From Hippophae tibetana (taxonomy: Eukaryota; Streptophyta; Magnoliopsida; Rosales; Elaeagnaceae): 64,000 nucleotides of DNA. Location: NCBI GenBank assembly GCA_037013495.1, contig CM072801.1, forward strand, positions 29,748,001 through 29,812,000, in the 5' to 3' direction. The notes under the pieces are model-generated. The model searched no databases, had not been told where the DNA came from, and saw only the letters and a list, made by a program, of their open reading frames with translations. Positions 48,104-60,713 of this stretch are shown here, piece by piece (positions within the stretch are counted from its first letter, which is position 1; the number at the start of each line of letters is the position of its first letter). A program made the position numbers and the translations under genes.

Positions 48104-51100
48104 ATGGGTAATCGATTGATTTGCTTGTCAAAGAAGGACTCCAAAGATAATGGATCCAGAAGCAAGAGAGTGAATCGCTCACAGAGAAAATTGCTAGCTG
48201 ATGAAGACTTCTTGCACAGACAAGCTCTGTCTATGGCTCTTCATCAGCACCAATTGTCTCAGAGATTCGATGGATCGATGTCAAGGAGGATTGGCTCCAC
48301 GAGCTCCAGGAGGCATAATATCTCCGATTCTGTTTCTAACGGGAAACAGGTGGGTACTGATTTTCTTCCCAGACCATATCATTAACTTTTGCATTTTTCT
48401 ATTACGCAAAAGCATCAGCTTTTTGAATTTGATGTTCTTTTTATTTGATTAGATCTGTTATAAAAAGTGCATTATGGGGATTGAGATCTATGATATTATA
48501 GAACGAAGATAAAAAAAAGTCCCCAATTATTTGTTGAAGCTAGTCAAAGAGTCAAGTTGGTAAATAATTGGGAAGGGAAAAGTTGAAAAGCACATATGAT
48601 AAGTATTGCTGCTAAAAGATGTATCAATTTGATAGCCTAAGGTCATCTTAACTTTTCTTTATCTACACCATACAGAATGGGTTAGGGACTAGGAAGATGG
48701 TAAAAGCATCAGTGACTAAATTTTATTTAAATGGAATTCAGTGTGAGTATTGGTAGGCATTGGAGCGAAGTGGAAAAGAATTTTGACCCCCATTTGGACC
48801 CTCTGTAACCACTTTCTTTATCATGACTCCTACTGCACAATGTTAGAGAAAACTTTACTGTGTTTCTTCAAATTGAATCAGACGTGGAGTTATTTACGGC
48901 CCTCAGAGCTTGATAAAGACTGGTGCTATGGTAAAGCTGAATATCCTTAACAGTTTGGCTCGGTATGATAGCATAAGATAAATTTCCAAAAGGGCAAAAT
49001 AAATTTCTTATACTTTACATTTTGGACAGGTTGCAAATTTTTCCCCAACTTTTGGCATTCAATTTCATATGCCACATGTCATTCTTTGTTCGCTTGTTAA
49101 TGGAATAAGCAAAAAATTAGACGGAAGTCATTAAATGAAACAAAACCATTATGTTGAGATATTTTTTTAAGAATTCAAAGGTCGGAGGCAAATTTGTAAC
49201 CAACCTATAAGTTGGGGACATAAATTATAGTTTACCCTTTTCAAAAGATTCATGCAACGTCTATGTTAAACTCGAAACCCATTTGCATGTGATAAGTGTC
49301 CGCACTACCGTGGTACCAAGTGATACTGAAAATATATTTCTTATCATCTCATGGCATATGTTTGGCTAAAATGTCTTAAGGGAAACCTATCATATGCATA
49401 ACGACTTTCTATGCAAAAGCTAATTGTATTAATAGTTATCATTTCTAGTTCCTTCTGTTCCAGGTATACTCTTTCATAATCTAGTCTACAGATTGAATAT
49501 TCCAGGAATTTGTTTCTGTGTTTTATAAACATCTCTATGTTGAAAGATGTGATCAAGCAATCAAATAGTTTTCTATTTCTCTTGAATAGAGTGATCTAAG
49601 AATCCTTTTTAAATTGTTTATAATCTACACAGGCACAAAATTTTCTTGAGAAAATCAAAACAAGGAAGTTTATTCTTATTCACGGAGAAGGGTTTGGAGC
49701 ATGGTGTTGGTATAAAACTATTGTATTGTTGGAAGAGGCTGGTTTAAGTCCTATTGCCTTTGATCTCAGGGGTTCTGGTATTGATTTAACAGATGCTAAT
49801 TCTGTGTCTTCATTAGCAGAGTATTCTAAACCTTTGTTTGATCATCTGCAGAACCTTGAAGATGACGAAAAGGTTAGAAGATGTATATATATTGCTAATT
49901 ACTGTGAATTATATATCGCATTGATACTCTGCAGGTGTATATTTTGTCATATACATAATGCATCTATTTCTTCTGTAGGTTATTTTGGTTGGTCACAGTA
50001 GTGGAGGTGCATGTATTTCTTATGCAATGGAGCATTTTCCACAAAAGATCTCGAAATCGATTTTCCTGTGTGCTACAATGGTGACTAATGGCCAGCGTCC
50101 CTTCGATGTGTTTGCAGAAGAGGTCGGTAATAGTATTATTCAACCTGTTAAGGTTAAAGCCAATTAATAATTTTAGATATTGGATCCTAATTATGACAAA
50201 ATAATTATTTTTTTCTAGTGATGAAGAATTAAGATGATGAATTTTGTGATTTCCTTTAACCTATATATATATGCACACACCTGAGTTCCATAATTTGGAA
50301 AACTTTATTAATAATGTGCTGTCACTTATAAGCTACCTCGGATCCAGGCATATTAGATCCACACCTTGGTGAATATATGCTCATCTATGATGCCTTAAGA
50401 ATTGGGCATTTCTTCACAAATTTATAGTCGTTTAAATCAATTAAATAAATGTAGTGCTTTGAGTCCTCTTAAATGTGTCTATGTGATTGATCTATGAGAG
50501 TGACAATTTGATTAGAAATTCAATTAAAATATGAATTTCTAAGCTTCTGTGGAATTTTCCATGGAATTCAACCATGCAACTTCACTTTCTTTCTTTTATA
50601 CCCCCTTCTATCCAGGGCCATCACTACGTGGTGGTTCTAGATGGTATATGAAGACTTGTGTGCTCAAGCATTACCTTAAACCTGGATTTATAACATTTAT
50701 TCGTATCCTGGTGGTATTTGATTTCGCTATTGCTGTTACATCGTGATGGTCCTGATACTTTTTTGAGAGGCTGATGTGCACTCAAGCATATTCCTCATAG
50801 AATGCTCTAAAATGTGTATACGTGTCAGAAAGACTTTGGCCAAATATCTTAATGAAACAAATAAGTTTGGTCTACAATGCCAATGGATATTTGTTTTAAA
50901 AATCTTGTTTTTCCTGTTAAAGTTCTTGGGAAATATGCTTGCTCTTATGAATAAAAATTCTGCTGCAGCTTGGATCTGCAGAGAGTTTTATGCAAGAATC
51001 GAAGTTTTTGATTCATGCAAATGGAAAAGACCAGCCTCCTACAGGATTCATGTTTGAAAAAGAACAAATGAAAGGCTTATATTTCAATCAATCTCCATCC

Positions 51101-51795
51101 AAGGTATGTCATGTTTCAAGACCTTCACTTGTAACATAATCCTAGATAGAAGTTCATTTTTTTCATAAATCAAACTTTAGTTGATATGATTTTAACTTAT
51201 GATTTGAAACAGTCTATTGCATGAACTGAAGTTCATTTTCCTTAACTTCCCATCTCCATCACATATCTATGATGTGTATGACGTTGAAATTATCCAAATT
51301 TGCTTAATTTTGAGTTAGAATTTATTTTTTATCAAAATCTTTCGGTAGTAAGGTTTATTATTATTGTGTTAAAACATTGCTTTGTCTATTAAGCCTTACC
51401 AATTCCCAATTCATTTCTACGCTGGACCAATTTCTTTTCACATTAAGGCCTTCCCACACTAATTAGAATGTTCGTCACCTTTTAACACGAGTAACAATTA
51501 CAGTGGAATTGTTTTAACCCAGGATGTTGCTTTGGCTATGGTCTCAATGAGACCCATTCCATTGGGCCCCATCATGGAGAAACTGTCATTGTCGCCTGAA
51601 GGTTATGGAGCTGGAAGACGATTCTTTATCCAGAGTTTGGATGATCGTGCCCTTTCACCGGATGTCCAAGAAAAGCTAGTGAGGGAAAATCCACCGGAGG
51701 GAGTGTTCAAAATAAAAGGCAGTGACCACTCTCCATTTTTCTCCAAGCCACAATCTTTGCACAAAATATTGTTGGACATCGCACAAATTCCATAG
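48104..51795 (+). CDS. Methylesterase of the MES family (MES11-like), alpha/beta hydrolase, complete
   Basis: Five phase-0 exons, 48104-48349, 49633-49872, 49979-50122, 50969-51103 and 51523-51795, encode 345 residues with no breaks. The start MGNRLICLSKKD was chosen over an in-frame ATG further upstream because MES11-type proteins begin MGN; Gly2 and the basic run suggest N-myristoylation or a plastid signal. A low-complexity Ser/Arg leader of about 85 residues precedes the hydrolase domain. That domain has the oxyanion-region HGEGFGAWCWYK, the nucleophile elbow GHSSGGA, the acid SLDDRALSP and the base GSDHSPFF, so Ser, Asp and His are all present. Family members hydrolyse methyl esters of plant hormones such as methyl-IAA, methyl-jasmonate or methyl-salicylate. 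The substrate here cannot be read from sequence. Confidence 0.93.
48988..49241. mobile_element. MITE-like element in intron 1 of the methylesterase gene
   Basis: About 254 bp with imperfect inverted ends: AAAAGGGCAAAATAAATTTC on the left, and the complement of the right end reads AAAAGGGTAAACTATAATTT. Both continue with a CCCCAACTT-type word and GGTTGCAAATTT / GGTTACAAATTT. No coding frame. The target duplication is not clear. The GGGTAAA-type ends resemble those of the element at 7280-8192. Confidence 0.5.
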
Positions 51796-52367
51796 CTTAA
51801 GAATTATGCTAAAAAAAATGTTCCTATTTTTTCATTTTCATTTTATTTATTTATCGGAGAACTTAATTCTTGGGAGGGCATTATTGTATGTAGAAAAATG
51901 TTAATCCAGTCACCTGTTGTATTGATTTTCTTTTCGGTATAAAGGACGGGCATGTATTTAACTTTCTAGACTAAGCAATATAAATTGCAATATGTTATCT
52001 GGAATGCAAAGTGGAAAATGTTTTTGAAGTGGAACTACATTATTCTTTATCCATAGCATCTATTTTTTTTTTGTATGCACGCACAAATTTTGATATTAGT
52101 ACAGTTTGTTAAATAGTTTTGTTTTCAATTTTTATTCGGGAAAATATTCATTAATTTTTAATGTTAATTGAAAAAAATTAATTTATTATTTTTGATATTT
52201 TTTTGTTTCATTTAATTACTTGATAAAATCGATCAAAATAGTTTATTAAAAGATATTTCAATAATAACATTATTCAATTGAAACAAAAAAAAAAAAAAAT
52301 TTCAAAATTAAATGTTTATAATTTTAATAGGAATGAGTTCTATTTTTTTTTTTTTTACCTCTTTCGA
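51796..52367 (+). other. Methylesterase 3' UTR and AT-rich spacer
   Basis: The first 250 or so bases after the stop look like 3' UTR. A poly(A) run at 52285 and a poly(T) run at 52341 lie before the repeated block at 52368. Nothing else was recognised. Confidence 0.5.
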
Positions 52368-52708
52368 ATCTTTCAGTTTTGTAAACCTTTATCATTATTC
52401 ATGTCCTAACACTAAGGCCTTCCGTACAACTCTCTTGTACCGCTCTTTATACAATAGGATTAAAATTTAAAATAATATAATAGCATAAATAATTATAAAA
52501 ATAACAAATAAAACATAGAAAAATATAATATAAATTTACTAAATGTATTTTATGTGTTATGTTTTTATTTTTATAAGAAACTACCAATCAATTCCTAGTT
52601 ACAAAACATAAACAAAAAATTGGACTCAATTACAAAATAAGAAACTATCAATCAACTTCTAGTTTAGTGTTTTCTTCCTATGAATTTTGAATGTTTTTAT
52701 CTCGCAAC
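52368..52708 (+). repeat. Left copy of a 341/343-bp direct repeat flanking a 3 kb element
   Basis: Begins ATCTTTCAGTTTTGTAAACC and ends ...TCGCAAC. It matches 55715-56057 along its whole length with only scattered differences, including the shared ATAATATAATAGCATAAATA. The similarity stops exactly where the 3 kb interior begins. Confidence 0.88.
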
Positions 52709-55700
52709 AGGCAATATTATCACAAATACTTCTGAGATTTTGATTTTCTTTAAAATTATCCCTAAGTTTTATTTATTATCAAAACTAGCCTCCAACGTTA
52801 TCAGTTTTATATCTCTGTTTAACATTAGGGGTAAAATGTTAATCCCCTCTCTATATATATTATTCCTATATCTCTCTTCCTCGCTATACATTCAACCCAA
52901 TCTTACTCTTCTTCTTCATGCAACTTTGTTTTCTCGTCTCCCAACCTCATCGATGCTCTTCTAACCTCACCGATCACCTCTTTCCAGTCACCAACTTCCT
53001 CATCGTTATTGCAAATACCCTTGTGAATCACCTTTACTACTATCCTGCGAACCATCCTCACCCTTACCCTCATCGGACACGAACCCATCATTTCACCATA
53101 TCTATTACGCGATCCATCCTCACACGAATATACAATGTGTCACCTTGATAGTTGGTATAATCTGATTTTTAATCTATATTTTAGAACCCATTATGTGGTT
53201 TTTTGCTAGCTGATCAGTTTTTAAATTTATGATCATTTTTTAGTGTTTATCTTTTATGTGTTTTGTTATTGTGATTAGGTATTTTAGATTTTGGTTTATA
53301 TATAACAAGTATTTATTGATTCCTCAGTTAAATTTGTTTACTTTGCCGATGTTCAAATTTCTTCTACAATTAATTACGAATTTTAGTTTTAAGAGTGATA
53401 AGTTAATTTAGCGGGACTAGAGGATCTCATTAATAAAAAAAATCATGTTTTTTTTTGTTTTCAAGGCAGTGATCAAAAAGCTTTAAAGAAATGGATGGGT
53501 ATGGGTGGGAAAATCGAGGAGGTAATTATACTTAAAGCTAGTCCAATTTGAAAGGGTTTACCTCGTCTTGTTGATAGATTAGTTTTGAATGATGCTAATT
53601 ATTTTGGGATTATAGTTATATGTCCTGTTTTATTATTGTCAGGATATCCTTTAGTTCATACTTTTAGGTTAAGGCACTGCAGCTACAGTTACTTAAAGTT
53701 CTTATACGTTTTATGCTGAAATATGTTTTCTAATACTAACACATAGTGAAATTTTCTATAAAATCCCTTTTAAGGGATTTTCTTTTGGTACATTCTCTCT
53801 GGGGTCCAGGCTAACACTTAACCATGTTCAGAACGTTTTTCTACTTGTTGCTTTTTGAATTTATCTTTTGATTTCATGTTTTCTTAACTATTTGCTTTGT
53901 TTTTACTTACTGCAGATTTCCAGTGGTTAATTACTGAAATTCTGACATAGTTGTTCATGAAAGTAATGATTCCAGTGTTTTGTGTGCAGTTATCCAAAGA
54001 GTTGCACATATATTTATTTAAGTCTTTCAACATTTCTCTCTCTTTTTCTTCATTAGATGCATTCTCATTTTTTCCCATGTGTATTTTAAATACCAAATAC
54101 TTATTTAAACCACATGGCATCTCAGCTATCTGTTCTTGGCCTGCATGTATTCAACTTATTATAAGTTCCTTATTCAAATTATTTTCTGATGCATAATGCT
54201 ACACTTTCACCGAAATGAAAGGCTTACCAAACTATTATATTTCTAGAACGGGTGAGATATATTTCACTAAAATGCATTCATCTATGGAAGTTATGGGCAT
54301 GAGTTTTAGACCTCCCTGGCATGCATTCAGGTTCTGCTTTGTACTTAATAGTTGTGCAGGAAATGGATAGAAATATGATAGTATTATCTTATTAACAATT
54401 TTTCTTGTTAGCACATTACAGGATGATAGTCTCCATGAGTCAAGTAAGAATAGATAATTAATTTGGTCACAATAAGAGGACATATAAAGAGAAGTTAAAG
54501 AATTCAACTAATGAAACTTAGGTAAAATTGTAACTATTCATTTATTAAATATATTTGGTTGATTATATTTAACTTTAAATTATATTTAGGAAACAACTTC
54601 AAATAAGGTGGTAAAGAAAAAACAAAACAAAAGAACTAATCAAACTAAGGTAATGTATTGTATAACATATTCATTATTCATTACTTCTTATACCATAAAT
54701 TAATTTACTGTTCATAAATCGAGTTATAGATAGTGATGATGCAATCAACAAGAAGTAGAAGATGGGAGAATCAACAAGTCAAAGTGAACCTTTTGAAATG
54801 AGACTTTGATTTGTTCTATAATTTTTATTTTAAAATATTTAAGTAAATGGGACAATGAATATGATTTAAAAGGAAATTTTTTGTAACTCAAAGTTCATGT
54901 GTACACCAGGTTTTGGGAGACATGACATGAACTATGTAGCTTTTTATGTATTTAAACTCATTAATGATGTGTCCTCTCCTTAGATATTGTAAGAATTTAG
55001 ATTGTAATATATACTGTGAATGTGGATGTGAATTGTTATTGAATAGGTTAGTATGGAATGTGAATGTGGATGTGAAATGTGAATATCAACTGTTATTGAA
55101 CAGGTTAATATGGTATGAGAATGTGGATGTAGATGTATAATATGTATTGAATATTGTACTTTAGATTTAAAGTTATGGGTATTTTTTATGAATATTTATA
55201 GCTTATTATTGATCATGGGTGCTTTTGATGATTATTTATAACATGTTATTGAGAAGGGATATTTTTGAAAAATAGTTATATCATGTTATTGAGAAGCGGT
55301 GATATTTTTTATGAAGATAAATTAAATATTGTAATAGAGATATTTTTGATGAACTTAAATTAATTATCGTAGCAGGGGTGTTTTTGATGAAGATAAATTA
55401 ATTATTATAGTAGAGATATTTTTTATGAAGATAAATTAATTACTATAGAAGGGGTAATTTTGAAGAAAAACAATATCTCAAGGGTATTTGCGATAATATT
55501 TTCAACAGTAACATTCAAAAAGCTATATAGGGAGGGGTAGAAAAGACTTTTTTAGATATTGATCTGATTTTTCACAGGTTTATTTAACTTTTGTTAAATA
55601 ACAAAGATATTTTTGAAGATACCTTAAACCTTAATGGTATTGTAGCATTTTTTTTAAACGTTAAGAGTATTTTTGAAGATATTAAAAACTTCGAGGGTAT

Positions 55701-55714
55701 TGTAGCTTGTTTTC
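52709..55714. mobile_element. Non-autonomous DNA element of about 3.0 kb with degenerate inverted ends
   Basis: The left end reads CAATATTATCACAAATACTT; the complement of the right end reads CTACAATACCCTCGAAGTTT. Each continues over about 150 bp with alternating short words of the type CAAAAATACTCTTAACGTTT and then a C-rich CCCCTC.CTATATA block (52841-52858; complement near 55540), so the ends are inverted relatives. The interior has no transposase. Small open frames (52.9-53.15 kb, 53.95-54.2 kb) are not recognisable. The last kilobase contains degenerate repeats (GATGAAGATAAATTAATTA type, 55310-55445) and a tandem GTGAATGTGGATGTGAA array at 55013-55140. MULE-like by style, but unproven. Confidence 0.5.
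55013..55140 (+). repeat. Tandem repeat inside the 3 kb element
   Basis: GTGAATGTGGATGTGAA... followed by TTATTGAATAGGTTAGTATGG is repeated about twice (second unit TTATTGAACAGGTTAATATGG), with a final AATGTGGATGTAGATG. The unit is about 65 bp and imperfect. Confidence 0.75.
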
Positions 55715-56057
55715 ATCTTTCAGTTTTGTAAACCTTATATCATTATTCATATCCTAACACTAAGACCTTCTGTCCAACTTTCTTGTACGGTTCTTCGTAC
55801 AATAGGATTAAAATTTAAAATAATATAATAGCATAAATAATTATAAAAATAACAAATAAAACATAGAAAAATATAATATAAATTTACGAAATGTATTTTA
55901 TGTGTTATGTTTTTATTTTTATAAGAAACTACAAATCAACTTCTAGTTACAAAAACATAAACAAAATATTGAACTTAGTTACAAAATAAGAAACTATCAA
56001 TCAACTTCCAATTTAGTGCTTTTTCTCCTATGAAGTTTGAATGTTTTAACTCCCAAC
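55715..56057 (+). repeat. Right copy of the 341/343-bp direct repeat
   Basis: Partner of 52368-52708. Unlike the left copy, it continues into GGTTTATTTATGATAATATTTTGG. About 150 bp of its end plus this extension is repeated once more at 56083-56232. Confidence 0.88.
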
Positions 56058-56082
56058 GGTTTATTTATGATAATATTTTGGT

Positions 56083-56232
56083 AAATCAACTTCTAGTTAC
56101 AATGTTTATAAACAAAATATTGAACTCAGTTACAAAATAAAAAACTTTCAATCAACTTCCAGTTTAGTGTTTTTTTCCTATGAAGTTTGAATGTTTTTAT
56201 CTCCTAATGGTTTATTTATGATAATATTTTAG
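56083..56232 (+). repeat. Third, partial copy (about 150 bp) of the same repeat
   Basis: AAATCAACTTCTAGTTAC to TTTATTTATGATAATATTTT duplicates about 55932-56082 in tandem. Confidence 0.85.
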
Positions 56233-57120
56233 TACTTCACGAGCTTTTAAAATGTCCAAAGACAAGAAGAATAGATAAGAATCAACTTTTTCCCTTAAAC
56301 TAGATATGATGTAAATTTATTATTATTTAATCATTATATCCTTGTAGATAAATTTTCATCGTTTTCAAACACCCACGATAATCAAAAAAATTATCATAAG
56401 AACACTGTGTGAAACACAGGTCTCAGTTATTATTTTATTTATATATATTATTTAAATTTGTATTTATATATTATATATATATTTAATTTTTTTAATAAAA
56501 TAATTTCATTCTTAAATTGTTTGTCTGATTATTATTTATAACAATCTTAAGATAAATTTTTTCCCCTTAGTTTTTTGGACAAACAAATAAAAAAAGTTTT
56601 TTTTAATAAATATTTTAAGACAACCAGATTATTTATAATATGTTATATATATGTTACGCTATATATATTCTATTATAATTATTGTTCAATTTTTAAATCT
56701 TTATTAATTCCTTTCATCATCTTTATTTACTTGTGTTTATCTCTTTCTGTATGGTTGTTATTATTAATTATTTTATATAATTGTAATATTTTTTTATACT
56801 GATATTTCATATTAAGTACTTTGTTTTCTTTATTTATTTTGTGTTACTAATCTTAATATTTTTTTACTTTATATTTGTATTTTATTTTTATTATATATAT
56901 ATATATTTCTTTATACATATATATTTTATAATTTGACAAATAAATAAACTGTTTTATTTTAAAATTATTTAGTCACTATAATTAATGAAATTACAAATAT
57001 ATATGTAAATTAACATATATCTATCATTTATTTATTAAATATATATATAATATTTTTTATTCTATAAATTTTATTTGGTAATTTTTAAAACTTAAATTGT
57101 TATTTGTGTATTGAACAGAA
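56233..57120. other. AT-rich stretch before copia fossil 4
   Basis: More than 80% A+T, with TATATA and T-runs. The 5' LTR and leader of the copia element that follows should lie here, but no primer-binding site or LTR border could be recognised. Confidence 0.4.
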
Positions 57121-60100
57121 AAAATATGTAATCTAAAATGACAACTCCAGTGTCCCAAACTAAAAACCCAACTGTGAATGTTGTTAACCCTGTTGTGGGT
57201 GGTTCTACTATGAATCAAATGATAAGGCTTTTTATGGCTCATAGGGTAACCCCAATGTTATCGGTTTCTATTCCAAATGAATCATGTTGTGGTAGAGAGA
57301 TCGGAGAAGTTCAATGGTTTAAACTTCAAGAGATGGAAGACTAAGATGTTGTTCTATCTCACCACCTTAAATTTAGCAAGGTTCTTGACTGAAGAAGCTC
57401 CCGATCAACTAGAGGGTGAGCAAGATTTTCAATCTGCTAGTGCTATTGAAACATGGAAGCATTCTGATTATCTATGTCATAACTATGTTCTGAATAGTCT
57501 AATTGATTCTTTGTACAATAAGTACAATAAAGAAAAGACGATTAAAGACTTGTGGGAGTCATTGGACCAGAAGTATGAAACTGAAAATTCTGGTGCCAAG
57601 AAAGTTTTGGTTGGTCACTTTCTTGATTATAAGATGGTAGACTCTAAATCGATATGCAGTCAAACACGTGAAATCCAAGATATTATAACATAGATGTATG
57701 ATGAAAGGGTCATACTTAGTGAAACCTTCCAAGTTACAACTATTATTGAAAAGCTACCCCCTTCATGGATAGAGTTCAAGGCCTACCTTAAGCACAAGCG
57801 AAGGGAAGTTTCTTTGAAAGACTTGCCGATAAAATTCAAAGTGGAAGAAGACAACAAGGCTTCTTCTAAAAGAGGTTATATCCCATCATCACCCAAGGTT
57901 AATGTGATGGAATATGGTCAAAGTTCCAAACACAATAAGAATAAGGGCAAGGGCAAGCTGGGTAAAGGATCTAAATTGGGACCTAGAGAAGAAATTTTTA
58001 AGAAGTCAAGCTTCAAAGGGATTTTCTTTAACTATCAGAAGATAGTGCATAAAAGCTTCAAACTGCATGTTTCCAAAAAGAAACAGAAACCGTGAGGTAA
58101 ACATGGTTGATGACATCACTCATGATATTTCTGACATTGACTTGTATGCAATCATTTCTGAGGTAAACTTGGTGGGATCAAATCCAAAGGAGTGGTGGAT
58201 TGACACTGGTGCAACAAGGAACATATGTTCAAATAAGGGACTATTCACTACTTTTGAAGCAGTGAAAGATGGAGAGAAACTCTTTATGGGAAATTCTGCC
58301 ACATTAGCCATTCAAGGGCAAGGCCAGGTCAAATTGAAGATTACCTCTCTGAAGAAGCTTACATTAAATAATGTACTCTATGTGCCTAACATCCGTAAGA
58401 ATATTTTTTCTGGCTCATTATTAAACAAGCATAGCTTTTGGATGGTGTTTGAATCTGAAAAGGTCGTTGTGACAAAAAATGGGATGTTTGTGGGGAAGGG
58501 ATATGTATCTAATAGGATATTTAAGCTCAATGTAATGACTGTAAAAACTAAGAATATTAATAAGATTAATTCTTCTACTTATATGTTTGAGTCTTCCAAC
58601 TTGTGGCATGGTAGACTAGGTCATGTTAATTACAATACATTACGTTGATTAATTAACATGGAACACATACCCACATTCCAATGATTCAAAACATAAGTGT
58701 GAGACTTGTGCTGAGGCAAAAATATGATTTGAAATTTCTTCAAACAAGAGGTGGCAATAAGTATTTTATTACTTTTGTTGATGATAGTATGGAATATTGC
58801 TATGTTTATTTGCTTAAAAGAAAAGATGAAGCTATAGAGAAATTTATTCTTTATAAAATAGAAATTGAGAATCAACTCAACAAGAAAATCAAGGTACTGT
58901 GTAGTGATTATGGTGGTGAATATGAGGCACCATTTGGTGAATTCTGTGCATAACACGAAATTATTCATGAAACCACAATGTCTTATTCACCTCAACAAAA
59001 TAGAGTTGTTGAACATAAGAATCGTAACTTGAAAGAAATGATGAATGCAATGCTATTAAGTTCTGGGTTGCCATAGAACTTGTGGGGGGAAGCTATTTTG
59101 TCAACTAACTATCTTTTAAATAAGATACCCCAGAAAAGGACACATAAGACACGTATGAATTATTTAAAGGAAATGTATCTTCCTATAAATATTTATGAGT
59201 GTGAATGTGTCTTGCAAAAATGGTTGTACCCATACCTAAGAAGGTGAAGATAGGTCCAAAAACAATAGATTTCATATTTATTGGATATGCATATTATAGT
59301 AGTGTTTATCAGTTTCTTGTGCATGAGTCAAAGATCCCAGATATGCACTAGGACACAAAAATGGAATCAAGGAATGCATCATTCTTTGAAAATGTATTTC
59401 CATGTAAATCTCAAGGAGAATCAAGTTCGTCTAAACAAACATATGAGACATGAATGAAGATAGTCAAAACAAAGAACCTGAACAAGAGGTTAAACTCAAA
59501 CGTAGCAAGAGGGGTAGGACAGAAATGTCCTATGGTCCATATTTTTTGACCTATTTCCTAGAAAGTGAACCTCAAACCTACGAAGAGGCTATGAATTCTT
59601 GTGAAGCTCCTCAATGGAAAGAAGCCATAAATAGTGAAATTGAATCCATTATGCAAAATCACACATAGGAACTAGTTGATTTACCTCCAAGTAGTAAAAC
59701 ACTAGGATCTAAGTAGATTTTCACAAATAAACGTAAATTAGATGGATCAATTGATAAGTATAAGGCTAGGCTTATAATTAAGGGATACAAACAATGACAT
59801 GACCTTGATTACTTTGATATTTATTCTCCTATGACGAAAATAACATCTATAAGGATGATAATTGCTATCGTAGCTCTACGAAATCTTGAAATCAACAAAT
59901 GGATGTAAAGAAAACCTTTCTCAATGGAGAGTTAGATGAAGAAATCTACATGGACCAACCCAAGGGTTTTTCATGCCTAGGGAAAGAAGGAAAGGTCTGT
60001 AAATTGGTGAAGTCTTTATATGGCTTGAAACAAGCACCAAAACAATGGCATGAAAAGTTTGATAATGTCATGAGGAAAATGGCTTTAAAAATAACGAATA

Positions 60101-60713
60101 TGGAAAATGTGTATATGTCAAGGACAAAGAAGATGGTTATGTTATCTTGTGTCTTTACGTTGATGGCATGCTAATTATGGGTATTAATGATCAAAGGATC
60201 AAATCTACTAAGTCTATGTTGAATTTAATATTTGATATGAAAGACATGAGACCTACTGATGTAATTCTAGGAATTAAGATATCAAGGATATCTAGCGGTC
60301 TCATTCTAAGTCAATGTCATTATGTTGACAAAATACTTGAGAAATTCAACAAGGGTGATTCTGGAATTGTGAGAACACCAGTAGATGTAAATCTACACCT
60401 ATCTAAGGATAAAAGTGAGAGTGTATCTCAACTAGAATATTCTAGAGTGATAGGAAGTCTTATGTACTTGATGACTTATACGAGACCAGACATAACTTAT
60501 GTTGTAAGCAAACTAAGTAGATATACTAGTAATCCAGGATTTGATCATTGAAAAGGTATTACAAGACTACTTAGATACTTAAGATATACATGTAGCTATG
60601 GACTGCACTATACAAAATATTCAATTGTAATAGAAGGATACAGTGATGTCAATTAGATATCTGATATGAAAGACTCAAAGTCTACCAGTGGATATGTATT
60701 CATACTAGATGGT
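57121..60713 (+). mobile_element. Ty1/copia retrotransposon fossil 4, cut in RNase H by a gypsy element
   Basis: Parts in order: gag (57.14-58.1 kb; FNGLNFKRWKTKMLFYLTTL, LVGHFLDYKMVDSK), protease (58.18-58.5 kb; WWIDTGATRNICSN, LNNVLYVPNIRKN), integrase (58.58-59.2 kb; LWHGRLGHVNYNTL, FITFVDDSMEYCYVYL), reverse transcriptase (59.57-60.35 kb; YMDQPKGF, KSLYGLKQAPKQWH) and the start of RNase H (60.44-60.71 kb; MYLMTYTRPDITYVVSKLSR). The gag and protease frames are longer and cleaner than in the other three copia fossils, suggesting a younger copy, though several breaks are still present. The remaining RNase H and the 3' LTR lie beyond the insertion, outside the window. The lineage is not fixed. 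Confidence 0.88.

Noticed and set aside
52903-53148. Overlapping open frames rich in Ser/Thr/His at the left part of the 3 kb element
   Set aside because: They come from C-rich sequence, match no known domain, and neither frame is favoured.
52368-56057. LTR retrotransposon reading of the 341/343-bp direct repeats
   Set aside because: No TG/CA borders, primer-binding site, purine tract or coding domains were found, and the interior has inverted rather than retroelement-type ends.
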